Positions 8,957 through 18,355 of a stretch of 64,000 nt of DNA are shown here, piece by piece; the stretch's first letter is position 1; each line of letters opens with the position of its first letter. The position numbers were made by a program, and so were the translations under genes. The notes under the pieces are model-generated. The model saw only the letters and a list, made by a program, of their open reading frames with translations, was not told the DNA's origin and did no database searches. The DNA comes from Rhizobium sp. RU36D (GTDB lineage: Bacteria > Pseudomonadota > Alphaproteobacteria > Rhizobiales > Rhizobiaceae): positions 248,001-312,000 of the forward strand of contig NZ_FWXU01000004.1 in the NCBI RefSeq assembly GCF_900176345.1, read 5' to 3'.

Positions 8957-10282
8957 CTACCGCTCCCAGTCTTCCTTGTCCCGCTTGCCGCCGCCAAGGC
9001 GCCGCTCCAACTCGTCGGCCTGCCGCGCCGTCAGGCGCACATCCAGGCTGACGGAGCCGTCTTCATGGTCTTCGCGCCCAGTCACCACGGCGTTTTCATA
9101 GGCCCAAGAAATGAGCGCATGCTTGTCGGGCGGAAGTGTGACCGTCGCCTCCGTCAAAACACCGGACAGCCGTCCGGATATAACGTCAAGAAGCCTGTCC
9201 ACACCCTCCCCCGACGCGGCGGAAACGGGAATGACGTTCTCACGCGCCGAGGCCTTCTGGATGATGGCATCATGAGCCTCAGGCTCCAGAAGATCGATCT
9301 TGTTCCAGACCTCGATGATCCGCTCTTCCCGCTCCTTCTCGTCGATCCCGAGATCGGTCAGGATGCGCAGCACATCACCGGCCTGCGCGCTGTTGTCAGG
9401 ATCGGCCAGATCGCGAACATGCAGAATAAGGTCGGCTTCCAGCACCTCTTCCAGCGTCGCGCGGAAGGCGGCAACAAGGTGCGTCGGTAGATTGGAGATG
9501 AAACCAACCGTATCGGACAAGATCACGGTGCGGCCATGCGGCAGCTTCATCCGCCGAAGCGTGGGGTCGAGCGTGGCAAACAGCATGTCTTCGGCCAGAA
9601 CACCAGCACCGGTAATCCGGTTGAACAGCGTGGACTTTCCGGCATTGGTATAGCCGACAAGCGCAACGATTGGATGGGGCACCTTGCGGCGCTTGGCCCG
9701 ATGCAACTGCCGGGTCCGCACCACCTGTTCCAGTTCTTTCTCCAGCCGGACGATACGATCCTGGAGAAGGCGGCGGTCGGCTTCGATCTGGGTTTCGCCG
9801 GGGCCGCCCATGAAGCCCGCGCCGCCGCGCTGCCGCTCAAGGTGCGTCCAGCTTCGAACCAGCCGGCCCTTCTGATAGTTCAGATGCGCCAGTTCGACCT
9901 GCAGCGTGCCCTCCTTCGTGGAGGCGCGGCGACCGAAAATCTCCAGGATCAGACCAGTACGGTCTATAACCTTGGCGTTCCATTCCTTCTCGAGATTTCG
10001 CTGTTGAACCGGAGTCAGCGGATGATCGACGATCACAAGTCCCGCGTCATGCTCGTCGAGCAATGCCGTGATCTCGGCCATCTTGCCGGTACCGAGCAGC
10101 GTCGCGGGCCGTGGCTGGCTCACCTGAACGATCATGCCCTGCACGATGGTTAGATCGATGGCGCGCGCGAGGCCAACGGCCTCTTCAAGACGGCTCTCGT
10201 TGGAGCGGCTGGACTGCGGAGTTTCGCTCGGTGCCGCCTTGCCCTGCTGCTTGAGGACCGGCACGATCACCAGCGCCCGCAT
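8957..10282 (-). CDS. hflX: Ribosome-associated GTPase HflX
   Basis: A 441-residue GTPase that binds and splits stalled 70S ribosomes. It has the HflX-specific N-terminal domain ending in the GGPGETQIE segment (159-167), then a GTPase domain with G1 GYTNAGKST (210-218), G3 DTVG (257-260) and G4 NKID. The ATG at 10282 lacks a strong ribosome binding site, and the frame stays open upstream with protein-like sequence back to a CTG at 10363, next to the hfq stop, so a non-ATG start that adds up to 27 residues is possible. The hfq-hflX pairing is conserved widely in proteobacteria and suggests cotranscription. Confidence 0.95.
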   Translation of the reverse strand: MRALVIVPVLKQQGKAAPSETPQSSRSNESRLEEAVGLARAIDLTIVQGMIVQVSQPRPATLLGTGKMAEITALLDEHDAGLVIVDHPLTPVQQRNLEKEWNAKVIDRTGLILEIFGRRASTKEGTLQVELAHLNYQKGRLVRSWTHLERQRGGAGFMGGPGETQIEADRRLLQDRIVRLEKELEQVVRTRQLHRAKRRKVPHPIVALVGYTNAGKSTLFNRITGAGVLAEDMLFATLDPTLRRMKLPHGRTVILSDTVGFISNLPTHLVAAFRATLEEVLEADLILHVRDLADPDNSAQAGDVLRILTDLGIDEKEREERIIEVWNKIDLLEPEAHDAIIQKASARENVIPVSAASGEGVDRLLDVISGRLSGVLTEATVTLPPDKHALISWAYENAVVTGREDHEDGSVSLDVRLTARQADELERRLGGGKRDKEDWER

Positions 10283-10371
10283 GTCATCGCGGCGCTTGGT
10301 CAGCTCCGGGATGATGGAATCATTCGTTGTGTCACGTGTCGTGATTTCAGTCTGTCCTATCAGGGCCTTCG

Positions 10372-10614
10372 TTACGAGGCGCTTTCCTCGGTCTCGAACA
10401 TCTGCATCGGCTGACCCGGCATGATGGTCGAAATGGCGTGCTTGTAAACAAGCTGCGAATGTCCGTCACGACGCAGAAGCACGCAGAAATTGTCAAAAGA
10501 GGTCACGACGCCCGTCAATTTGACGCCGTTGATCAAAAAAATTGTCAGGGAAATCTTTTGCTTGCGAACCGTATTGAGAAATAAGTCCTGCAGGTTCTGA
10601 GAACGTTCCGCCAT
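10372..10614 (-). CDS. hfq: RNA chaperone Hfq
   Basis: An 80-residue Sm-like protein that pairs small RNAs with mRNAs and affects stability and translation; in rhizobia it also affects nitrogen fixation gene control. Both Sm motifs are present, including the [16 protein letters not shown] Sm1 stretch and the YKHAISTI Sm2 stretch. It is the usual length for alphaproteobacterial Hfq. It has its own upstream region (10615-10721) and is followed by hflX on the same strand. Confidence 0.97.
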   Translation of the reverse strand: MAERSQNLQDLFLNTVRKQKISLTIFLINGVKLTGVVTSFDNFCVLLRRDGHSQLVYKHAISTIMPGQPMQMFETEESAS

Positions 10615-10721
10615 CGCGCCGCTTCTTTCTTATTTGCCGGCCTACCCGCCGGTGGAATTGTATTGTGAATATAGGAAGTGAGTCGGATTGCCCCAAGATA
10701 CCCCGCCCCCGAAGCTTGGTA

Positions 10722-11585
10722 TCAAATCGCAGTCTTTTCCGCAATGTCGAAAAAGTGACCGCGGATCTTCTCGGAAACGCCGCCGGGATGGCCGTTGGCG
10801 ATGGTCTCGCCATCGATCATGACGACCGGAAAGCAGATGCTTGTCGCCGCCGTTATGAACACCTCGCGTGCCTCCAGCATCTCCTGCCGGGAGAAGCGCC
10901 GTTCAGCGGTGGGTATACCAAGTCTTTCAGTGACATCGAGCAGGGTTGTGCGGGTGATGCCGCGCAGGATGCCGTGCTCCGCCGGCCGCGTGACCAGAAC
11001 GCCGTCCTTGTCGACGATCCAGACATTGGTCGCCGCCCCCTCAGTCACCATGCCCTCGGCATCGATATAGATGGCCTCCTGAGCGCCGGCTTCCTTGGCT
11101 TGCTGCCGCGCCATCGCGTTCGGAAGCAGTCCAACGGTCTTGATGTCCACGCGGTCCCAGCGATTGTCCGGCAGGGTCACGGCCCGAATGCCGAGGGCGT
11201 TCTTGCGCGCGATGATCGAGGGGTCGGTGCTCTTGGCCGTGATGACGAGGCTCGGCGTCACGGAAGCGTCGGGGAACACATGGTCACGGCGAGCAACGCC
11301 TCTCGTGACCTGCATATAGAACAGCCCGTTGCGGACGTGGTTTCGCCGCAGCACCTGGCGGATCACCTGGATGAGAGCGGGCCTTCCCATCGGTTGGGCG
11401 ATGCGCAGTTCCGAAAGCGACCGGTCGAGACGGTTGAGATGGCGCGTCAGGTCCACGATCATCCCGTGGCGGACTTCGCACACCTCATAGACGCCATCAG
11501 CAAACTGGTAGCCGCGATCCTCGATATGGACGGCTGCGTCCCCATGAGGGAGATACCGTCCGTTGACATAGGCTATCCTGGGCAT
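10722..11585 (-). CDS. dat: D-amino-acid aminotransferase (class IV)
   Basis: A 287-residue fold-type IV PLP enzyme. The PLP lysine is K149 in DIKTVG and the following E182-G-A-A-T-N segment binds the cofactor pyridine ring, as in D-alanine and branched-chain aminotransferases. The N-terminal segment DRGYQFADGVYEV is characteristic of D-amino-acid transaminase. It most likely interconverts D-alanine and D-glutamate for peptidoglycan, though branched-chain or aminodeoxychorismate lyase activity cannot be excluded from sequence. It sits between trkA and hfq on the same strand. Confidence 0.88.
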   Translation of the reverse strand: MPRIAYVNGRYLPHGDAAVHIEDRGYQFADGVYEVCEVRHGMIVDLTRHLNRLDRSLSELRIAQPMGRPALIQVIRQVLRRNHVRNGLFYMQVTRGVARRDHVFPDASVTPSLVITAKSTDPSIIARKNALGIRAVTLPDNRWDRVDIKTVGLLPNAMARQQAKEAGAQEAIYIDAEGMVTEGAATNVWIVDKDGVLVTRPAEHGILRGITRTTLLDVTERLGIPTAERRFSRQEMLEAREVFITAATSICFPVVMIDGETIANGHPGGVSEKIRGHFFDIAEKTAI

Positions 11586-11632
11586 GGGCGCACCGCAAAT
11601 CTGGAAAATGAATGGTCTGGGCTGAGATAGGA

Positions 11633-13009
11633 TTAGAAGTACTGGATCGACACGCGGAACATCTGCTCGACATCGCGCACGGCCGCCGATGTGACAAATA
11701 AAACGACGCGGTCCTTCGCCTTGATCTTGGTATTGCCATTGGGCCGCAGGACCGTCTTGTCCCGATAGATCGCGCCGATCCGAATGCCCTCGGGCAGCTT
11801 CAGGTCGCGGAATGGAATGCCAACCAGCGGCGAGGTTTCGAGCGCCTCCGCCTCGATGACTTCCGCCGTGCCCTTCTGCACCGCGTAAACAGAGCGAATT
11901 CGACCTTTTCGCACATGCTGGAGCACGCGGGATATGGTCACCGCCCGCGGATTGATATGCGCATCGATGCCGATCGAAGCCGTCAACTCCTGGTAGGAGG
12001 GGTTGTTGACCAGCGCCATAGCCGATTTGCAGCCGAGGCGCTTGGCCATGGCGGCGCTGAGGATGTTGGTCTGGTCGTTATTGGTCAGCGTCACCATCAG
12101 GTCTGCATCCTGGATGTCGACCTGGCTCAGAATGTTCTGATCCAGGGCCGAGCCGTGCAGCACGATGGTATTGCTGAGCTGGTCGGAAATGCTTGCAGCC
12201 CGCGTCCGGTCCGCCTCGAGAATCTTGATGCGCGTCTTGGGTTGAACCTGCTCGATGGCGCGGGCGACGAAGTATCCGATATTGCCACCGCCGGCGATCA
12301 CAATCCGGGCCGCCTCCTGCTCCTCGTGTCCGAAAAGACCAAGGGTGCGGCGTGTGTGGTCACGCTGGCAGATGACATAGGCGAGGTCACCGGGCAGCAA
12401 TTGATCGCTTGAGCGCGCCACATAGAGTTTGCCGTTGCGATAGATTCCCGTCACCGTCGCCATGAGATCGGGGAATAACTCGCTCAGCTGATGCAGCGGC
12501 GTGTTGAGAACGGGGCAGTCTTCCATGCATTCGATCGCGACCATGGCGATGTGGTCCTCGGCAAACCGCACGATATCGGTGGCGCCGGGGAAGGAAATCC
12601 GGCGCAGGACCATCTTGCCCACCTCGATCTCGGGCGAAATCGCCACGTCGATCGGCAGGTTCTCTCGGCTGAACAGGTCGGAATACTCAGGCAAAAGATA
12701 GTTCTGTGCCCGAATGCGCGCAATCTTGGTCGGCACGGCAAACAGCGAATGAGCCACCTGGCACGCGATCATATTGATTTCATCATACAACGTCACCGCA
12801 ATGATCATGTCGGCCTGGTCCGCCCCGGCCTTGGCCAGCACATCGGGATGGGCGCCGTGGCCGACATAGCCGCGCACATCGAGCGTGTCCATGATATGCG
12901 CGATCAGCGAGGCTGACGTGTCGATCACGGATACATCGGCATCTTCCTGCGCCAGCTTCTCGGCAATACCGTAGCCGACCTGTCCCGCCCCGCAGATAAT
13001 GACTTTCAT
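11633..13009 (-). CDS. trkA: Trk potassium system NAD-binding regulator TrkA
   Basis: A 458-residue cytoplasmic peripheral protein built of two TrkA-N/TrkA-C units. The first dinucleotide-binding motif is GAGQVG (7-12); a second, GGGNIG, lies near residue 240. It gates the TrkH/TrkG potassium channel subunits, which are not encoded in this window. It follows ntrX on the same strand after 64 bases, a conserved rhizobial neighbourhood. The length is normal for the family. Confidence 0.95.
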   Translation of the reverse strand: MKVIICGAGQVGYGIAEKLAQEDADVSVIDTSASLIAHIMDTLDVRGYVGHGAHPDVLAKAGADQADMIIAVTLYDEINMIACQVAHSLFAVPTKIARIRAQNYLLPEYSDLFSRENLPIDVAISPEIEVGKMVLRRISFPGATDIVRFAEDHIAMVAIECMEDCPVLNTPLHQLSELFPDLMATVTGIYRNGKLYVARSSDQLLPGDLAYVICQRDHTRRTLGLFGHEEQEAARIVIAGGGNIGYFVARAIEQVQPKTRIKILEADRTRAASISDQLSNTIVLHGSALDQNILSQVDIQDADLMVTLTNNDQTNILSAAMAKRLGCKSAMALVNNPSYQELTASIGIDAHINPRAVTISRVLQHVRKGRIRSVYAVQKGTAEVIEAEALETSPLVGIPFRDLKLPEGIRIGAIYRDKTVLRPNGNTKIKAKDRVVLFVTSAAVRDVEQMFRVSIQYF

Positions 13010-13031
13010 TTCGGTTCTTTCGTGCGATGGA

Positions 13032-13048
13032 AATCGGCGGTGCCGATT
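13032..13048 (-). terminator. Short perfect hairpin after ntrX, possible terminator
   Basis: AATCGGC and GCCGATT form a perfect 7-base stem around a 3-base loop, between the ntrX stop and the trkA start. On the minus strand it is followed by only two to three T residues, so termination would be partial at best. It may instead separate ntrYX from trkA expression. Confidence 0.35.
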
Positions 13049-13073
13049 GAGCCGCGAGTGAGATCGAAGTCGC

Positions 13074-14438
13074 CTAGACCCCGAGCGACTTCAGTTTGCG
13101 ATGCAGCGCCGAACGTTCCATGCCGACGAATTCCGCGGTACGCGAAATATTGCCGCCAAACCGATTGATCTGCGCAATCAGATAATCGCGCTCGAACATT
13201 TCGCGAGCCTCGCGTAGCGGCAGCGTCATGATATGGCTGTCATTGCGGGTAGAAACCTTTGGCAGCATGTCGCTCAGGTCAGTCGGCAGCATCTCGGCCG
13301 AGATCGGCGCTTCCGGACCATCCGCGCGGCTCAAGATCATCAGCCGCTCGATATTGTTGCGCAATTGCCTGATATTGCCAGGCCAATCATGTGCCTGAAG
13401 CACCGCCATGGCGTCATCGCCGATCTTGCGCTGGCGAATGCCAGCCTGCTCGGAAATCTGCCGCATGAACATATCGATCAGGAATGGAATATCCTCGCGC
13501 CGCTCGGCCAGGGCCGGGACGCGAACCGGCACGACCGCCAGGCGATGATACAGGTCCTCGCGGAATCGTCCCTCGGCGATCTGGCTCTCCAGGTTGTAGG
13601 CGCTCGATGAGATGATGCGCACATCCACCTTGACGCGCTTGCTGCCGCCAACCCGCTCGAACTGCTGGTCCACCAGAACCCGCAAGATCTTGTTCTGGGT
13701 TTCGCGCGGCATCTCGCCGATTTCGTCCAGGTAGAGAATACCGCGATGGGCTTCCTCCAGGGCTCCGATCTTGCGGGCCTGTCCGGGCGATCCTTCGGTG
13801 CCAAAAAGCGCGATTTCCATGCGCTCCGGCGTGATCGTCGCTGCATTCAATGTCACAAACGGACCGCCAGCCCGGCTCGACCGCTTGTGGATCATGCGGG
13901 CCACCAGTTCCTTGCCCGATCCCGAAGGACCGACGATCATCACGCGGCTATTGGTCGGAGCAACCTTTTCGATGGTTTGCCGCAACTGGGAGACGGCAAC
14001 CGACGTCCCGATCAGTTCCACGGCGTCGCCGGTGCGCTTCTTGAGTTCGCTGACCTCGCGCCGCAGTTTGGAGTTTTCCAGGGCCCGTTCGGCAATCAGC
14101 AGCAACCGGTCGGACTTGAACGGCTTCTCGATGAAGTCGAAGGCGCCGCGCTTGATCGCCGAGACCGCTGTCTCGACATTGCCGTGACCTGAAATCATGA
14201 CAACGGGCAGATCGGCATGCCGGCTCTTGATTTCATCAAGCAGGGCCAGCCCGTCCAACCGGCTTCCCTGCATCCAGATGTCCAGGAAGACCAGACGTGG
14301 CACGCGGTCGGAAATTGCCGCAAGCGCGCTGTCGGCATCATGGGCGGTCCGGGTCTCATGCCCCTCGTCGCTCAGGATGCCGGAGACGATCTCTCGAATA
14401 TCCTGCTCGTCGTCCACCACCAGAATGTCAGAAGCCAT
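13074..14438 (-). CDS. ntrX: Response regulator NtrX
   Basis: A 454-residue regulator with a receiver domain (phospho-acceptor D53, acidic D9-D10, K105), an AAA+ domain (Walker A GPSGSGKE 170-177, Walker B LDEIGEM 237-243) and a C-terminal Fis-type helix-turn-helix. The GAFTGA loop that contacts sigma-54 is missing: the place is taken by GTEGSPGQARKIG (213-225). This is known for NtrX of other alphaproteobacteria and implies it does not work as a classical sigma-54 activator. The start at 14438 (MASDIL) overlaps the end of ntrY by 11 bases. NtrYX responds to nitrogen and redox or envelope cues in relatives. Confidence 0.95.
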   Translation of the reverse strand: MASDILVVDDEQDIREIVSGILSDEGHETRTAHDADSALAAISDRVPRLVFLDIWMQGSRLDGLALLDEIKSRHADLPVVMISGHGNVETAVSAIKRGAFDFIEKPFKSDRLLLIAERALENSKLRREVSELKKRTGDAVELIGTSVAVSQLRQTIEKVAPTNSRVMIVGPSGSGKELVARMIHKRSSRAGGPFVTLNAATITPERMEIALFGTEGSPGQARKIGALEEAHRGILYLDEIGEMPRETQNKILRVLVDQQFERVGGSKRVKVDVRIISSSAYNLESQIAEGRFREDLYHRLAVVPVRVPALAERREDIPFLIDMFMRQISEQAGIRQRKIGDDAMAVLQAHDWPGNIRQLRNNIERLMILSRADGPEAPISAEMLPTDLSDMLPKVSTRNDSHIMTLPLREAREMFERDYLIAQINRFGGNISRTAEFVGMERSALHRKLKSLGV

Positions 14439-16698
14439 AGGCCATTTCCTTGTCATTTTCAGTGGCGGCGCCAGAACCGATATCGGCGCGCGGTAGGGCA
14501 ATTCTGATCATTGCCCCCTTGCCCCTGTCGAATTCAGCTGGCGCGTCATGCAGTTCCAACTGCCCGCCATGTTCTTCTATGATCTTCTTGACGATCGCCA
14601 GGCCGAGACCGGTGCCCTTCTCGCGCATCGTCATATAGGGTTCCAGAATGCGGTGCCGGTTTTCAACCGGTAGCCCCTTGCCGTTGTCGATCACGTCAAC
14701 GACGTAGCGATCGCTTGCAGCATCGAAGCCGGCGCGCACCAGAACCTTGCCCTTGGGCGGACGTTCGTCGGCCGGCACAGCCTCGATGGCTTCCACGGCA
14801 TTCTTGATCAGGTTGGCGAAGGCCTGTCCCAGCATGCGCGCATCGAACTGGCCAACCAGAGGCTCATTGCCAAATTCCCGCAGGAATTCGATCTCGGCGC
14901 CCGCCATCTCCCGCAGGAACACGGCGTCGCGCAGGATGTCGCGCAGATCGGACGATTGCTTCGATGGCTTTGGCATCCGCGCAAAGGCCGAGAACTCGTC
15001 GACCATCCGGCCGATATCGCCCACCTGACGCACGATCGTATCCGTGCACTGATCGAACACTGCCCGGTCACCCTCGTCGATCTGCTTGCCATAGCGGCGC
15101 TTGAGACGCTCTGCCGACAACTGGATCGGGGTCAGCGGGTTCTTGATTTCGTGCGCGATGCGCCGTGCAACGTCAGCCCAGGCGGTAGAGCGTTGGGCGA
15201 TGACGAGGTCTGTGATGTCATCGAGCGTGATGACGTAGGAATCGCTGGAATTGGTGGTTTCCTCCCGCGTCACCTGGACATTGAGCGCCCGCTCCTTGCC
15301 GCCCCGCACGAGATTGATCTGCTTACGGTAATCGTTCCTGTGCCGCGACGATGCCTCCGTCAGGACCTGGTCGATCTCCGGCGCAATCTTGCTCAGCTTC
15401 TCGCCCATCAGCTTTTCCGCCGGGAGGTTCAGGAAAAGCTCGGCGGAGGGATTGACGATGGTGATGGCGCGATCTTCTTCCACACCTATGACGGCCGCGG
15501 TCACGCCCGACAGCACTGCCTCGATGAAGCGGCGCCGGTCGTCGACTTCGTCCTTGGCCTCCAGGATCTGGTCCCGCTGCGTTCGGATCTCGGAAATCAT
15601 CTTGTTGAAGGTGCGTGACAGCGATGCCACGTCGCCATCTGCGGCGCGTACGGGAACGACCACGTCCATATTGCCCGAAGCGACGCTATCGGCCGCACTG
15701 ATCAGCAGGCGGATCGGCCGTACCAGCCGGTCCGCAACCGCAATGGCCGTCCAGATCGCCGCCAGCAGGACGATCAGCGTGAAGCCGAGATAGAGCACGG
15801 CAAAGGCGAGTTGCAGCGGCCCTCGCCCGGCCTCCATGGCCTTATAGGCCGCGGTGTTTTCCTCCATCAGCCGCATGGCCGACATGACTTTCGGATCGAC
15901 AGCGCGGATGGTGTAGAGAAACCCGCCGGATATTGAATCCAGCTTGATGATGGCGCCAACCAGATTCGTGACACCAGGCGGGATCAATGTTGGTGTGCCG
16001 GCGGCAGCGCTTTCCAGGGCATCGGTGGGGATGGCCGGAAGCGGCTTGTCCGTCGAGATATCGGCTTGCGTCATCACCGACCCGTCGTCACGGACGATGA
16101 AGGCGCCGAGCATGCCGCGCCCCTTGGCCTGGCGGGTCAGCAAATGCACGAAACCGGTGCGATCCAGGTAGTAGAGCGCCCGGTTGCGGTCGAGGTCGTT
16201 GGCCATGGAAATCGTCTGGCCCTGCAGATAGCTGGCATTTTCCAGCATATAGGCCTGCGCGACGTTCATGGACGAACTGACGATCGACTGCGTTCGTAGC
16301 GAGAACCATCGGTCCAGACCGACATTCAACGTGATCGACGCGAAGATGGCGACCAGGATCGCGGGCGAAATCGCCACAATGGAAAACAGCACGACGATCC
16401 GCACGTGAAGACGCGCGGCCGCTCTGCCTCGGGTACGGGCCTTGATCAGGCGCGACACCTCGCGGCCGATGAGAACTAGAAGCCCGACAACAAACAGCGA
16501 GTTGATAACGGCCGACGCAATGACGACGTTCGACGTCGGCTCGATCGATGTCAGGCCAAGCAGGATCGGCAATGTCAGGACGGCACTTGCAAGTGCGCCA
16601 CCCGCCAAGACGAGGCCGGGCAAGGCAAAGGACGCCCGCCGGTCTTGCGCCGATGCGGACATGTCGTCCGCCACCTGCGCTACTCGTTGCCTCGCCAT
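14428..16698 (-). CDS. ntrY: Sensor histidine kinase NtrY
   Basis: A 756-residue membrane kinase, partner of NtrX. Visible parts in order are three N-terminal hydrophobic segments (about 27-50, 58-78 and 101-124), an extracytoplasmic loop (about 130-296), a fourth membrane segment (297-321), HAMP (about 322-375), PAS (about 385-500), a phospho-acceptor H516 in [10 protein letters not shown], and the HATPase domain. An AAGGAG site lies ten bases upstream of the start. It begins a transcription unit separate from ntrC, with a 205-base gap that contains a hairpin. In relatives the PAS domain can bind heme and sense oxygen; this is not provable here. Confidence 0.95.
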   Translation of the reverse strand: MARQRVAQVADDMSASAQDRRASFALPGLVLAGGALASAVLTLPILLGLTSIEPTSNVVIASAVINSLFVVGLLVLIGREVSRLIKARTRGRAAARLHVRIVVLFSIVAISPAILVAIFASITLNVGLDRWFSLRTQSIVSSSMNVAQAYMLENASYLQGQTISMANDLDRNRALYYLDRTGFVHLLTRQAKGRGMLGAFIVRDDGSVMTQADISTDKPLPAIPTDALESAAAGTPTLIPPGVTNLVGAIIKLDSISGGFLYTIRAVDPKVMSAMRLMEENTAAYKAMEAGRGPLQLAFAVLYLGFTLIVLLAAIWTAIAVADRLVRPIRLLISAADSVASGNMDVVVPVRAADGDVASLSRTFNKMISEIRTQRDQILEAKDEVDDRRRFIEAVLSGVTAAVIGVEEDRAITIVNPSAELFLNLPAEKLMGEKLSKIAPEIDQVLTEASSRHRNDYRKQINLVRGGKERALNVQVTREETTNSSDSYVITLDDITDLVIAQRSTAWADVARRIAHEIKNPLTPIQLSAERLKRRYGKQIDEGDRAVFDQCTDTIVRQVGDIGRMVDEFSAFARMPKPSKQSSDLRDILRDAVFLREMAGAEIEFLREFGNEPLVGQFDARMLGQAFANLIKNAVEAIEAVPADERPPKGKVLVRAGFDAASDRYVVDVIDNGKGLPVENRHRILEPYMTMREKGTGLGLAIVKKIIEEHGGQLELHDAPAEFDRGKGAMIRIALPRADIGSGAATENDKEMAYGF

Positions 16699-16796
16699 TC
16701 CGATGTCACTCCTTGACCGACCGCGTTGGGCCGTCGTCTCGTCCTAGTCGTTGCGCACCGGTTGCTACCGCCCGCAAGCGTTCGTCATGTCGCGTG

Positions 16797-16826
16797 AAAA
16801 CCCGTCTGCTGCTGTGGCAAGCAGAC
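16797..16826 (-). terminator. Probable ntrC transcription terminator
   Basis: GTCTGCT (16804-16810) and AGCAGAC (16820-16826) form a 7-base stem with a 9-base loop, followed on the minus strand by GGG and four T residues. It lies downstream of ntrC and upstream of ntrY, so it would separate the ntrBC and ntrYX units. The short T tract makes it moderate. Confidence 0.45.
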
Positions 16827-16903
16827 AAGCAACGCGGCCCGAAAACGCCTCGTGGCTTTTGAGCAACGCATTGTGGCGAAATTGCAACGCGAAGCCCGGA
16901 GTG

Positions 16904-18355
16904 TCAAGCAGAACGGGAACTGCGATAAACCGAAACGCCCAGTTCACGGATTTTCTTGCGCAGCGTATTGCGGTTGAGGCCGAGAAGATCCGCTGCCTTG
17001 ATCTGGTTTCCACGGGTTGCGGTGAGGGCGGCAAGAATCAGGGGATATTCCATTTCCGCCAAAACCCGCTCATACAGGCCTGATGGCGGCAGCCCGTCGC
17101 CGAAGCTCGCAAAATAGCTTCGCATGTTTTCCTCGACCGCCTGCGCGATCGTCATCGAGCCCGAGGCCACGCCGACCTTCGTGATCGGACTGTCACTGAT
17201 GTCGGCCCGCAATTCCTGCTCGACAATCTCTCGCGAAATCACGTCCTGTGGATAGAGCGCCATCAGGCGGCGCACGACGTTTTCCAGTTCGCGGACATTG
17301 CCCGGCCAGGCATAGGCCTTCATTACCTCAAGCCCTTCATTGTCGAAGCGCTTCGGATCCAGTCCCTCCTTTTCGCCCTGCTGGATGAAGTGGCGCACCA
17401 GGTCGGGAATGTCTTCCGCACGGTCACGCAGAGGCGGAAGCCGCAGCGGAACGACGTTCAGGCGGTAATATAGATCCTCGCGGAACAGGCCCTGGTTGAT
17501 GGATGTCTTGAGATCCTTATTGGTGGCAGCGACGATGCGCACATCGGTGCGGATCGGAGTGCGTCCGCCGACCGTGGTATACTCGCCCTGCTGCAGCACG
17601 CGCAAAAGGCGGGTCTGGGCATCCATCGGCATGTCGCCGATTTCGTCGAGAAACAGGGTTCCGCCTTCCGCCTGCTCGAAGCGTCCCGTCGAGCGGGTCT
17701 GGGCGCCGGTGAATGCGCCCTTCTCGTGACCGAACAGCTCTGATTCGATCAGATCCCTAGGGATGGCCGCCATATTGATGGCGACGAACGGGCCGTTACG
17801 GCGCTTGCCATAGTCGTGCAGCGCGCGGGCAACCAGCTCCTTGCCGGTGCCCGATTCGCCGGTGATCATCAGCGTCAGGTCGGTCTGCATCAGACGCGCC
17901 AGAACCCGGTAGATTTCTTGCATGGCGGCGGAGCGGCCGACCAGCGGCATGCCGTCTTGCATGTCGTCGTCAAGGCGCGCCGGGCGGCGTTTCGGCTCGG
18001 CAAGCGCCCGTCCGATGATCGCGATCAGCTCGGTCAGGTCGAAGGGCTTCGGCAGGTAGTCATAGGCTCCCTTTTCGGACGCCTTGATCGCCGTCATGAA
18101 GGTGTTCTGCGCGCTCATGACCAGCACCGGCAGATCCGGCCGCGCCTTCTTGATCCGAGGCAGCAGGTCAAATGCATTTTCGTCGGGCATGACGACATCG
18201 GTGACAACAAGGTCGCCCTCGCCGGCCGAGATCCAGCGCCAGAGGGTCGCGGCATTCGACGTGATGCGCACGTCGTAGCCGGCACGGCTGAGGGCCTGGT
18301 TCAAGACGGTACGAATGGCTGCATCGTCGTCTGCGACAAGGATCGTGGCAGTCAT
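16904..18355 (-). CDS. ntrC: Nitrogen regulation response regulator NtrC
   Basis: A 483-residue sigma-54 enhancer-binding protein: receiver domain with D53, AAA+ domain with Walker A GESGTGKE (166-173) and an intact GAFTGA loop (213-218), and a C-terminal Fis-type DNA-binding domain. It activates nitrogen assimilation genes (for example glnII and amtB) when phosphorylated by NtrB under nitrogen limitation. The ATG at 18355 shares one base with the ntrB stop (TGATG); a TTG one codon upstream is less likely. The gene is the distal member of dusB-ntrB-ntrC. Confidence 0.97.
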   Translation of the reverse strand: MTATILVADDDAAIRTVLNQALSRAGYDVRITSNAATLWRWISAGEGDLVVTDVVMPDENAFDLLPRIKKARPDLPVLVMSAQNTFMTAIKASEKGAYDYLPKPFDLTELIAIIGRALAEPKRRPARLDDDMQDGMPLVGRSAAMQEIYRVLARLMQTDLTLMITGESGTGKELVARALHDYGKRRNGPFVAINMAAIPRDLIESELFGHEKGAFTGAQTRSTGRFEQAEGGTLFLDEIGDMPMDAQTRLLRVLQQGEYTTVGGRTPIRTDVRIVAATNKDLKTSINQGLFREDLYYRLNVVPLRLPPLRDRAEDIPDLVRHFIQQGEKEGLDPKRFDNEGLEVMKAYAWPGNVRELENVVRRLMALYPQDVISREIVEQELRADISDSPITKVGVASGSMTIAQAVEENMRSYFASFGDGLPPSGLYERVLAEMEYPLILAALTATRGNQIKAADLLGLNRNTLRKKIRELGVSVYRSSRSA

